Shown here: in pieces, positions 31,081 to 40,855 of the stretch
Numbering within the stretch: position 1 is the first letter of the stretch
Layout of the letters: every line of letters begins with the position of its first letter
Source of the DNA: Fallopia convolvulus
Taxonomy: Eukaryota; Streptophyta; Magnoliopsida; Caryophyllales; Polygonaceae
Assembly: GCA_964016875.1 (NCBI GenBank)
Contig: OZ024719.1
Coordinates: 30,986,679-31,050,678 of the forward strand
DNA: 64,000 nt
Reading direction: 5' to 3'
The notes under the pieces: model-generated
What the model saw: the letters and a program-made list of their open reading frames with translations, nothing else
Database searches by the model: none
What the model was told of the DNA's origin: nothing
Translations under genes and position numbers: made by a program

Positions 31081-32484
31081 TTATTTGTTCAAGAAACCCT
31101 TCAACAATGATCTTTTCTCTGATAATAATTTCTTGGTTGTATTTGATCTGAAGTTGGAAGTTCGCCCCTGAGCACTTGAACTAGCCATAGTTGTGACTTG
31201 TTGAGTATTCGAAGTTGGATGATCCGTTGAAGGTTCCAATGTATTGTCATCTTCTTCAGGAAAGGTGGAGGACGAGTCATCAAAGTGCTCAGTGATGTCA
31301 TCATCCTCATGATCAACAATATTGTTTAGTTCTTGTGCTTGAGACTCAATTCCATTAATATATTCAAAGTCGTCTCTTCTAGAACCCGTATCATCATCCT
31401 CTTCTTTTTGTTCCCCTGTTGGAATAGTGAAAGAGTTCACTATTGTAGCTGGGAATGGATTGGAAGAGTTAGTTCCATGTTGAATAGGTTCTTCATCAAA
31501 GATGACATTGACACTCTCTTCAAACTTCTTGGTCCTTTTGTCGTAGACTCAATACGCTTTGCTTTGAAGTGAGTAACCAGTGAAGATCTCTTCGTCACTC
31601 CTTGGATCAAACTTTCCTAGAGCATCTTTCCCATTATTATGAATGTAACACCTGCATCCAAAGACCTTAAGATGGGAAATATTTGGCTTTCTGCCTTTGA
31701 TTAGCTCATAGGAAGTTTTTAATAGAATGGGTCGAATCATATCCCTATTAAGGATGTACACAGAAGTGGAGATTGCTTCAGCCCAGATGTTTGATGGAAC
31801 TCCACTTTCAAGCATCATTGCTCGAGCCATATTTTCCAAGGTGCAATTCTCCCTTTATACTACTCCATTTTGTTGTGGGGTTCTTGGTGTAGAGAAGTTG
31901 TGAGAGACTCTATTTTCATTGCAAAAGTTTAGAAATGTTGAGTTGTCAAACTCTGTTCTATGATCTGAGCGTATGGATTTCAGTTTAGTTCCTAGTTTGA
32001 CTTCTGTTCTTTTGATAAAGATCTCGAACCCCTTGAACGCTGTTCCTTTGGAAGACAAGAATACAACCCAAGTGAAACGAGAAAAATCATCAATTATAAC
32101 AAACGTGTACCCGTTTCCACCATAGCTACAGATTTGCATTGGGCCACATAGGTCCATTTGTAGCATTTCAAGAGGTTTGGAAGTACTGACAACCTTCTTT
32201 GGCTTGAAGGAACTTCGAATTTGTTTACCTCTAGCACAAGCATCACATATTTTTCCTGTGTCTGGATTTATCCTTGGTAAGCCAACTACAAGTTCTTGTA
32301 AAAACAACTTTGGAATTACGTTTAAACCCGCATGTCCAAGACGTCTATGCCAAAGATCAGTATCACTTGTAGCAACTGTGAGACACAACTTTCTTGGAGG
32401 TTAAAAATCTTGATCAACAATGTAAACATTGTTTGACTGTTTTCCTCTAAGAATCACTTTGTCAGTCTCTTTGTTCACAACCAG
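31081..32484 (-). pseudogene. SirB integrase and post-integrase linker
   Basis: The right end reads LVVNKETDKVILRG, the segment between protease and integrase. The HHCC region follows (LWHRRLGHAG near 32345, ICDACARGK near 32230), then the core with MDLCGPM near 32150, IRSDHRTEF (catalytic D) near 31960 and PQQNGVV near 31860. After that come MENMARAMMLESGVP and the acidic linker 31081-31440. A stop lies at the VV/RENCTLE junction near 31853. Protease and gag are absent because the adjoining LTR cuts the element at 32484. Confidence 0.88.
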
Positions 32485-33544
32485 TGTTGGATCGTAAACC
32501 GTTAGCAAAGAGCTTGGGAACTGGCAATTAAGTTGTTCCCAAGGCAGCGGAAATAAACAGTTCGCAAGTATTAAAGACAGTAAAGAACACACTTCCTTTA
32601 TAGAGGAACCCCACTACAACCAACTAGTTGTATGGGTAAACCTCTACCTCCGCTTGGAGGATTTTGAATGACTTACTTATATTGATTGCTTTGTTCCTTA
32701 GATACAACAGCCGGATTCACACTTCTCTGTTCCAACGAGTTCTTCCTAACTCTAGCAACACTAGTAAATCCTCTCAACTGAGTTCCTAAGCTCACAACAG
32801 CAAAATACAAATAACTCAAACCTTATACCGACTTCTCAGTTCCCTTGCCTCTGGGAACTTCGGCTTCTCCGTCGTCGAGATCACACACTCGCTGGCGGGG
32901 ACTTCTCTTCCTTTTCTTTCTTTTCTCTGGTGTGGGTGTTTGTGAGTTCTGGGAGAAGTACTCAATCCGAGTACTATTCATTTGGCTTTATAGTCTAGGT
33001 GAGCTTGGGCAGTCGCATCTTTCGTTTGTGTCCAAAATGCCCTTTGCTTGATGCCCAAGTTGTACTTTCTTCACATGTGACTTTGGTTTGAACTAGGTCA
33101 ACTTCTTGGATCAATCGGACCGTTGGATGAAGCGTGACAGTCTGCTCCTCAGACTGTTCCTTTGGGTTGTCCAAGACAGAATCCCGCGATCTGCGCTGAA
33201 CGGTTGTTGTCCTCACATGTGAGTTCCCATCTCATGGGAACTGTCTTGTTCAGAGTTCCCTTGATGGAAACTCTTCATCGTTGTAAGCTTGTGTTCTCTT
33301 GATCATTTCTGGGAGTTCCCATTTCATGGGAACTTTCCTCTTCAGAGTTCCCTTGATGGAAACTCTGCATTGTGAGCTTCTGTGGCTTTTGGTCATTCAT
33401 GGGAGTTCTTGGTTGTACCTGCGTTCCTTAGAAATACTTGAACAAACCACATTAGTTCCTTATGGTGTTTGTCATTATTAAAACTCGGAGAATGACATCG
33501 TTGATCCGTTGTTTAGAACCAGAGGTCCCAACAACGTCCCAACA
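32485..33544 (-). repeat. Full LTR of SirC/SirD type, minus orientation (1060 bp)
   Basis: In minus orientation it runs TGTTGGGACGTTG to ACGATCCAACA and matches the SirD 5' LTR (60445-61361) along its length. It is joined to SirB pol on one side and to a truncated plus-strand LTR on the other. Flanks ACCAG and ATACC do not match, so it is not a simple solo-LTR insertion. Confidence 0.88.
33221..33405 (-). repeat. 92-bp direct repeat with palindromes inside the LTR
   Basis: Two units begin at 33221 and 33313. Each contains GTTCCCATYTCATGGGAAC followed by GAGTTCCCTTGATGGAAACT, and a partial third unit follows at 33403. The same array is in SirD at 60581-60777. Confidence 0.85.
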
Positions 33545-33548
33545 ATAC

Positions 33549-33728
33549 CATAACTAAGGAACAAAGCAATCAATATAAGTAAGTCATTCAAAATCCTCCA
33601 AGCGGAGGTAGAGGTTTACCCATACAACTAGAGGTTTACCCATACTTGCGAACTGTTTATTTCCGCTGCCTTGGGAACAACTTAATTGCCAGTTCCCAAG
33701 CTCTTTGCTAACGGTTGACGATCCAACA
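33549..33728 (+). repeat. Truncated 5' LTR of SirC
   Basis: It corresponds to the end of the SirD LTR (from AACTAAGGAAC to GATCCAACA). It also has an internal deletion with a duplicated GAGGTTTACCCATAC. Confidence 0.85.
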
Positions 33729-33730
33729 AT

Positions 33731-33742
33731 TGGTATCAGAGC
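33731..33742 (+). promoter_or_regulatory. PBS of SirC
   Basis: TGGTATCAGAGC lies two bases after the LTR end. Confidence 0.92.
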
Positions 33743-33781
33743 AGGTTTGCTCTAGATTTGTGTTAGCATCGCAGGTATCAA

Positions 33782-35721
33782 ATGGCTCAGGAACTTACTC
33801 AGGTGGGGAACAACACTAGTAAGCCGCCTAGGCTTATTACAGGAAGATTCGAAAGCTGGCAACGCGACATGAAAGATTGGATGCGTGGCCAAGACTACCA
33901 TGCCTGGTGTGTTATCGAGAGAGGCAACTTTGAAATTGACCCAGCTATAGTCAACGACCTCACCATGTGGGGACCCAACGAATACAAATGTATGGAGGCA
34001 AACTACAAGGCCAAACAGTACCTGAAGAGGTCCATGTGCGTACAAGACTGTGACAGGGTAGCAAATCTCGACACAGCTAAGGAAATGTGGGAAGCCATCC
34101 AACAAATGCACGTTGGGAACTCAGATCTCCGAGAAGATCTTCAGATGAATGCAAAAAGGGAGGTCTACAACTTCCAAATGGAGATGGGTGAGTCGGTTGA
34201 TAGCTACCAATCCCGATTTGAAGGACTTTGCACCAAAATGGAAGGCTTGGGGATCACCAAAGAAGAATCACCCATAAGATGAAGGTCCAACAACTCTTTA
34301 ACGGATTGACTGGAGAATGGGCAAACGAGAGAACAATGTTCAAGGAGAATACGGAAAATAGAACACTTATGCTCCATCAAGTGTTTGGAAAGCTAGTGGG
34401 ACACGAGAAGAGAAAAATCGATGATAAGGAACAGACTCGAGCTCATCGAGGGATCGCACTCAAGATTGAGAAGATGCTCAAATCAACTCAAGAACAACAC
34501 GAAGACTCCAAAGAAGAAGAGGATGAGGAGCTTGTTCTCGTAACAAAGGCTCTTCGGAACTTCTACAAAGGAAAACTCCAAAGGAACAGTGGGAACTGGG
34601 GAAAAGGACAGAGTTCTCAAAGAAAAACCGCAGAGAAGGATCTCTCGGATGTCACATGTTATAAGTGCAACAAGAAAGGACACTTCACTAAGGAATGCCC
34701 ACAGGGAACTGACGGCCGGAAGCAAGGGAAAAAGGCCTACCTCGCCAGCTGGAGCGATGATGAAGACGAAGATCCCGAGTCATGGGCACTCCCGGACATG
34801 TGTGGAATGGCCATAGGAGAAACCACTGGGGAACAACCCAGTGAGGTAACCACTGAAACTGTTCTTGCTTCTTTGAATAACTATGAAAAACCTGAACTGT
34901 TGAAGATCCTTTCAAGTCTTGTCAAAGATAACATAAAACTGCAAAACAAGTTGGAAAAACAGGAACACATAAATGCTCAATTAGTTGGTCTTGAACCCTG
35001 TCCCAACTGCATATCCCTTCTTGAAAAACTCAATTACCACATGTCTCACATCGTAGATCTAGAAAATGAAATCAAAACTCTAGAGAAAGATGAGAGCACC
35101 CTCTTGCAAAACCTGAGTAAGACTCCCGAACATCTTGAAGCTTCTAGTTCCCAAATCAAGTTTGTCCCAGCCAAACACGACATAGGATACAAAACTGAGA
35201 GCTCAAAGAATGGGAAGTCACCCCTGAGTGAACATGAAATCCATGAGTGTAGGGCCTTAGAACTCCAGTGTGAGAAACAGAAAAACGCTCACCTCGAGGA
35301 GAAAATCAGGGTCCTAGAAAGTGGGAAAGGTGGTGAGAAAGATTATTACACTGGGAACACTGGACATAGACTTTATGTCCAAATTGCTAAGGGAAACGGG
35401 TCACGGGTGTACAATAAGGAAACCATGGATAGGAACGGAATCCAGACACCACACCCAAAGTACTACCTGGGAGAATACCATAAGACGTGCTGGAACTGTG
35501 GTGCTCATGGGCACTACAAGGAAGCATGTCCCAAGAAGACAGCCCAAACCCTTAGAAACCGTGAGTTCCTAAACAAACAAAAACATCATGCTAATCACCA
35601 AAGGAACTCCAACTCTCAAACCTTTCATGATATCAACATCGCTGACTATGTTTTAAATGAGAATATTTTCCCTTGCAAGGGACCGGGCAAGAGTCATCTT
35701 GCTTGGGTCTCAAAACACTAA
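33782..35721 (+). pseudogene. SirC gag with two zinc knuckles, one frameshift
   Basis: ATG 33782 (MAQELTQ) opens gag with the copia gag domain (FESWQRDMKDWMRGQDY, then LDTAKEMWEAIQQMH). A one-base loss near 34266, compared with SirD, shifts the frame; the rest is open from 34228 to 35721. Zinc knuckle 1 (CYKCNKKGHFTKEC) starts at 34657. A long coiled-coil-like region follows (about 34860-35330, KLEKQEHINAQL, DLENEIKTLEKDE). Zinc knuckle 2 (CWNCGAHGHYKEAC) starts at 35488. The frame ends WVSKH-stop at 35719. Confidence 0.9.
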
Positions 35722-35741
35722 CTTTACCTACAACCTTGTAG

Positions 35742-37280
35742 GTGGCAGTGAGAGGGAACAATGCATGGTTCATAGATAGTGGATGCTCGAACCATATGAC
35801 CGGAAACAAAGATATCCTCATCTCACTCCACACTCATGCCGAAGGAGGCCACGTCTCATTTGGCAATAAAAACAAGGGAGAAGTAATTGGAAAGGGAGAA
35901 GTGCTGCTAAATAGATCAATCAAAGTCAGCAATGTAAATCTGGTGAAAGATTTTGGATACAATCTTCTAAGTGTTGCCCAGATGTGTGATCAAGGGAACA
36001 ACGTTGTCACTTTCGACTCAAAAGAATGCCTAGTCATCAACAAAAGGACCAACAAAGTGATTCTGAGAGGAAGAAGGCACAACAATGTGTATGTAGTAGA
36101 TACAGAATTTGAACCACCAATGAAGCTGTGTCTTGCGAGTTCCCAGGATGATACGGAACTCTGGCACCGAAGACTGAGACATGCAGGTGTCAATCAAATC
36201 CTGAAGCTCTATCTACAGGATCTGGTCATAGGTCTTCCTCGAATCAATCTAGAAGGACTCCAAATTTGTGAGGCATGCGTTCGAGGGAAATAGACTAGGA
36301 ACTCTTTCAAACCCAAAAAGGTGGTGAGCACAACCAGGCCTTTCGAGTTAATTCACATGGATCTCTGTGGTCCCATGCGAACAACCAGCTATGGTGAAAA
36401 AAGGTACATGTACGTCTTAATTGATGATATTTCTAGATTCACCTGGGTTATTTTCTTGAAGGCAAAATCACAAGCTTTTGAAGAGTTCGAGCCTTTCATC
36501 AAAAGAACAAAAGTAAGCATGGGGCTAAAGCTGAAAGCCATCATGTCTGATCATGGAACTGAGTTTCAAAACTCAGAGTTCCTCAACTTCTGTGACAAAC
36601 ATGGGATCTCTCACAACTTCTCAGCCCCTCGCACTCCTTAGCAAAACGGAGTGATCGAGAGAAAGAATAGGACCTTGGAGGACATGGCCAGAACCATTAT
36701 GATTGAAAGCAGAGTTCCTGAGTATTTCAGGGCTGAAGCCATAGCTACAACTACATACATCTTGAACCGAGCCATGACAAGGCCTTTGATCATGAAGACA
36801 TCCTACGAGCTCATCAAAAGGAGAAAACCAAACATCTCACACTTAAGGACATTCGGATGCACATGCTTTGTCCACAACAATGGCAAAGACAACCTTGGAA
36901 AATTCGATCCTAGAAGCGATGAAGGGATCTTCCTGGGATACTCATCACAAAGCAAGGCTTATAGGGTCTATAATAAGAGGACCAAGAAGATAGAAGAAAG
37001 CATCCATGTCGTCTTCAACGAGAAATCTGTAAAGATGGGAACAGAGACCCAAGAGAAGGGAACTCTGTTCAAACTGGTCAGACAAGAGGACGATGATGAT
37101 GACGACGATGAGCCAAGGAAGAGGGATGAAGACTATCCAAGTGCAAGCAACATCCCACAACCAGGGAACAACGACGGAGATCCAACTCTCACTGATCAAA
37201 TCTCCCTCGAAGTTCCCTCCTCAGAAGAACTACAAGACACCTCCAACTCTCTTGTTCCCCAAGACAATGACATTGATTAA
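35742..37280 (+). pseudogene. SirC protease and integrase, pol truncated before RT
   Basis: Protease shows FIDSGCSNHMTG with the active-site D at 35775. Integrase has LWHRRLRHAG near 36160 and ICEACVRGK near 36265, then MDLCGPM near 36357, IMSDHGTEF near 36540, and ENMAR-like EDMARTIMIESR near 36678. TAG codons interrupt at 36291 (SirD has CAG there) and 36639 (expected CAG). Pol lies in a different frame from gag. The sequence ends in the acidic linker at TAA 37278. Confidence 0.9.
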
Positions 37281-38040
37281 GTATATTCAATGACATTGAT
37301 TAAGTACAATTGAGTGGCATGGAAATTACATATAATGTGATTCCATAAAACATGCCTATTTTCAACTAGTCCTACATTAATTTGAAGATTAATCCAAAAA
37401 AATTCTTAAATAAGTTCAGTAATCTTCATTATGAAATAAATTAACAACTTTATTATACACAATAGCATAAATTAAACATAGAATATCCATACAAACTCCC
37501 ACTAAACTAAAGTATAATAAGAATGCCAACATGTAAAGAGTAGAAAGCTCATGAAAAAATTTAGAGGTAATCCTTGGTTAACGGATTCGATAACATAGAA
37601 TTTGTCCTCATTTATTCTATAAAATACTTGACCATTCTGAACTTCTTCCTTCATTAACAAAAAAATTGATGTTAATGTTTTTCATTTAAAAAACTATCAT
37701 TATTATTGGAGAACAATTATGTAATTTATCACACAAAATCTTTAATGGGTTCTCAATGCAATTGAATGCGCCCTAATGACAAAATTATGCAATCTATAGC
37801 CAAAATAAAACCACAGTCTTAATAAAATTGGTGCTAAACTACTCAATGATCTCCAAATTGTTCAATTTCCTTTAGGTTAGAATGAAGTGTTTCATTTACT
37901 TTTAAAATTGCATGACCCCTTTATGGTTACTTTACAATGAGGTCCCTTTAGTACCTGCTCAAGACTCTAGTGCAGTATACAATATCTAGATGTGTACATG
38001 CTAAATAAAACATTTAACTCTCACCAATCAATGTAGAGGG
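37281..38040. other. AT-rich spacer, no gene recognised
   Basis: A short duplication of AATGACATTGATTAAGTA (37266 and 37289) marks the break after SirC. The remaining 0.7 kb is AT-rich without ORFs. It may be an old LTR or 3' element region but I cannot support a family. Confidence 0.5.
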
Positions 38041-38049
38041 AATCAATAA

Positions 38050-38617
38050 GGAAAAATGACTTATAATAATATGAAGTATTAACTTTGAACCAATAATAAT
38101 ACGAACTTTAAAAATCACTGGCAGCAATCGAACTATTACGATATTAACAAAAAATAATACGAACCTGAAAAATGACTCGTACTAATACCATGTATCCGCG
38201 TTGAACCAATAATAATATGAACTATTATGTTATTAACCTAAAACAGTACGACAATTAGTTTCTGATGAACCTATCTTGTGGTGCCCGAAATTATGGCATG
38301 ACATCAAATTAATTGACACCTCATCTTTTCCTAATTACCACTTCAATTTTTTCCTAACTAACTTCATCTGTTACCTCCCGCAACACGCTCTTAATTTCTG
38401 ATATGCTTCACTCATGGCTACTAAAAATGGATACTTGATAATAGTTCATATTATTATTGGTTCAAAGCAAATACTTTGTATTATTACAAGTGATTTTCTA
38501 CTTCATATTTTTTTTAGGTTAATATGATAATAGTGTGTATTACTAATGATGATTATTAAAATTTGTATTATTATTAGTTCAAAGTAGATATTCCGTATTA
38601 TTAAAAGTTATTTTTCC
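38050..38617. mobile_element. Mutator-type MITE, 568 bp, long terminal inverted repeats
   Basis: It begins GGAAAAATGACTTATAATAA and ends with its inverse, TTAAAAGTTATTTTTCC. The nine bases AATCAATAA flank both ends exactly (38041-38049 and 38618-38626). Arms are nearly the full half-length, with repeated TTGAACCAATAATAATA and its complement. No ORF. A 9-bp TSD is diagnostic of Mutator-like transposition. Confidence 0.88.
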
Positions 38618-38879
38618 AATCAATAATATTTTAAATCTCAAAATTCATTTAGGGCATTAAGACTTAATTTATCACCTATAGTGACATATGTACATGGTGG
38701 ACTTTCTTTCATGTCAATGTACCCCAATGTACCTTAAGAACATGCTTGCAATCGCTTTATGCCTAAATCTCAAGGTTTTTCATCTCAAATTTTCTAATGA
38801 GACATTTCTTGGTTTCATGCAATAGGCCTATATCATGACTAGATAGTAGCATGTCATCGAGATGATGACTTAGCTAGGT

Positions 38880-40855
38880 CCCCATCACCCGAGGACCATG
38901 GCCGCCGACACCATGACGATGGTCGGGGCGCCCGAGAGGCACCATAGTCGAATTGCCATGATGTCAAGCTCAAAATCGAACCTTTCTTGGGTGAATATGA
39001 TCCTGCTACTTTTCTTGAGTGGATTCAGGACACGAAATACAATTTAAGTATTGCAAGTTAGACAAGGATGAGTGGGTCGCCACCTCGATGCTCCCTGTGG
39101 TGGCACCGCATTGTGGATGATCGTGAGAGACGTTACCTCGATATCGCGGAGACTTGGGATCAACTTGTTTATGTTATGACCCAAAAGTATGTGCCTAGTG
39201 ATTATCGGAATCAAATGAGGTCGGACATTGCTATGCTAAAACAAGGATCTATAACACCTTTGGAATATTTCTCCAAATTGGAAGATATGTTCTATAAGGC
39301 TTCTATTAGCGTGTCGCCCTCTACATTGAGGATGAAATTTCTAGCAAGTATTAGCACTCCTATCAAGGATTAGATCGAGATATTTCCCATCAAAGATCTT
39401 AATGTTCTCACTCATGCGGCCATGTAAATTAACAACCAATTGCACTGTCATTCTCGTGCTTACCAATCAGGCCAATCTAGGTATGGAAATTCTAACTACC
39501 GTCAATATGTTTCCACTAATGTGAGCTCTTCCACCTCAGGCAATGTTCTAAAAAACGCTAGGCGGACGCTGGGCGGAGAGGGACTGCCTAGCACCTATAC
39601 GATCTGAACGGTGGCCTAGGCAGTCCTAGACGGGGCCTAGAAGGGATTTTTAGAATAGTGACCTCAGGTAAACAAGCCTCGGGACGCTTTTCTCAAGAAC
39701 CAACAGCTTCATCCACGATGTTCACCGCCTTGCCAAAGGCGCCAAGCGCGTCTGCGACCTAGAGTGTTTCAAGTGTGGTGGATGGGGGCATTATAACAAG
39801 GATTGCCCGAACAGTAAGAGAGTTCTCTTCTCTACCAACTAAGTGGGATATGAGTTCGTTGATGAATAAGAAGAACCACTTCAACCAATTGATGAGGCTC
39901 AAGAAGACGAGAATTTAGCTTGTCAAGCTCCCTCCATGAATGATGGTACCCTACTTACTTTAGTGTGCAAGCGCATCTTAACTGTTAAGGACACCCCATT
40001 GTCGGATCAACGGGAAAATCTCTTCCATACCCATTGTAAGATGATGGAAGTGTGATTATGGACGGAGGTAGTTGCTCTAATTTCATCAAGTAAAAGGTGG
40101 TCAAGCACATCAATTTGCCAACAACCCCGCACCCACAAGTCTATGGTCTACAATGGCTTTCTTCTATTGGTGACATGATCACTCGTCAATGTATGGTTTC
40201 TTTCTCTATTGGTTCATATTGTAATTCTACTTTATATGTTGTCGTTTCTATGGATGTTACACACCTCTTGTTAGGACGTCCTTGGCAATTCGATCGACGT
40301 GTTATCCATGATGGCTTTTTGAACACCCATGTGTTCAATCACCACAGGAAACGGATTACACTCTTACCTATGTCTCCTACTGAAGTTATAAAAGATCAAA
40401 TAGAAAGGAAATGCCTTAAGGCAATGGAAGATGAGGCTGTCGCCGTTAAAACAACTAAATCGGCCAAAACTAGGCCAAATGCCAAATCCAGCAACACCAC
40501 ACCTCCCAAAACTCCATCTTAGTCCAAAAAGGCTCAAAAAACTGAGAACACAACTTTTTCAACTAAGTAGTTACCTAGTGTTGATCACCTAGATCAACAC
40601 TTGTCACACCGATAAACCAGCTCGCACACCCATGTCACCAGAGATTCTGAGAACTTTGCAAGGCAAGGTCGAACATTACGCCTTACTTGCTCGAACTAGT
40701 GATCTTAAAGCCCCATGCCATGGAAAAACACCCTTCTTCCTCTTGGTGCCAACGCTGACGCCTCTCCTTTGCCTGCCGATGTTGCTCCCATGCTTGGTGA
40801 GTTCTCCAATGTCTTTCCGGATGAGCTCCCTCCCGGTTTACCTCCTCTAAGGGGT
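38880..40855 (+). pseudogene. GyE gag, protease and start of pol (old Ty3/gypsy element)
   Basis: Gag pieces include FLGEYDPATFLEWIQ near 38985 and DQLVYVMTQKYVPSDYRNQM (39160-39220). A CCHC knuckle CFKCGGWGHYNKDC starts at 39765. Protease shows VIMDGGSCSNFI near 40060, with the downstream LLLGRPWQFDRRVIHDG near 40270. FPDELPPGLPPLRG at 40814-40854 is the start of RT. Many stops, and no LTR was found upstream. A hAT-type MITE sits in gag at 39541 and GyF interrupts at 40855. The element resumes at 58333. Confidence 0.82.
39541..39660. mobile_element. hAT-type MITE (120 bp) inside GyE gag
   Basis: It begins CAATGTTCTAAAAA and ends TTTTTAGAATAGTG. The eight bases ACCTCAGG flank both ends exactly (39533-39540 and 39661-39668). 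A CA(A/G)TG-type terminus plus 8-bp TSD is typical of hAT elements. The body is GC-rich and has internal CCTAGGC-type palindromic pieces. Confidence 0.9.

Larger units (their letters stand above)
23644..32484 (-). mobile_element. Sirevirus-like Ty1/copia element SirB, 5' end lost
   Basis: On the minus strand the order is integrase, RT, RNase H, env-like ORF, 3' LTR. The order integrase before RT identifies copia. A large extra ORF between pol and the 3' LTR, and a GATGATGACAAA-like/AAAAAGGG stretch before the LTR, fit the Sirevirus lineage. The 5' LTR, gag and protease are missing: a foreign LTR abuts the remaining pol at 32484. It contains a Cassandra insertion and another LTR-like insertion. 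Many stops and frameshifts. Confidence 0.85.
33549..37280 (+). mobile_element. Sirevirus-like Ty1/copia element SirC, truncated at both ends
   Basis: The last 180 bases of a 5' LTR, PBS, gag, protease and integrase are present. RT, RNase H, any env-like ORF and the 3' LTR are missing. It is closely similar to SirD across gag and protease. The right break falls in the acidic linker after integrase. Confidence 0.88.

Noticed and set aside
37266..37306. Short duplication after SirC as a TSD
   Set aside because: The two copies are nearly adjacent and too long for copia (5 bp); more likely slippage at the break.
38050..38617. MicroRNA precursor
   Set aside because: The arms are hundreds of bases long with a 9-bp TSD outside, which fits a MITE rather than a MIR gene.
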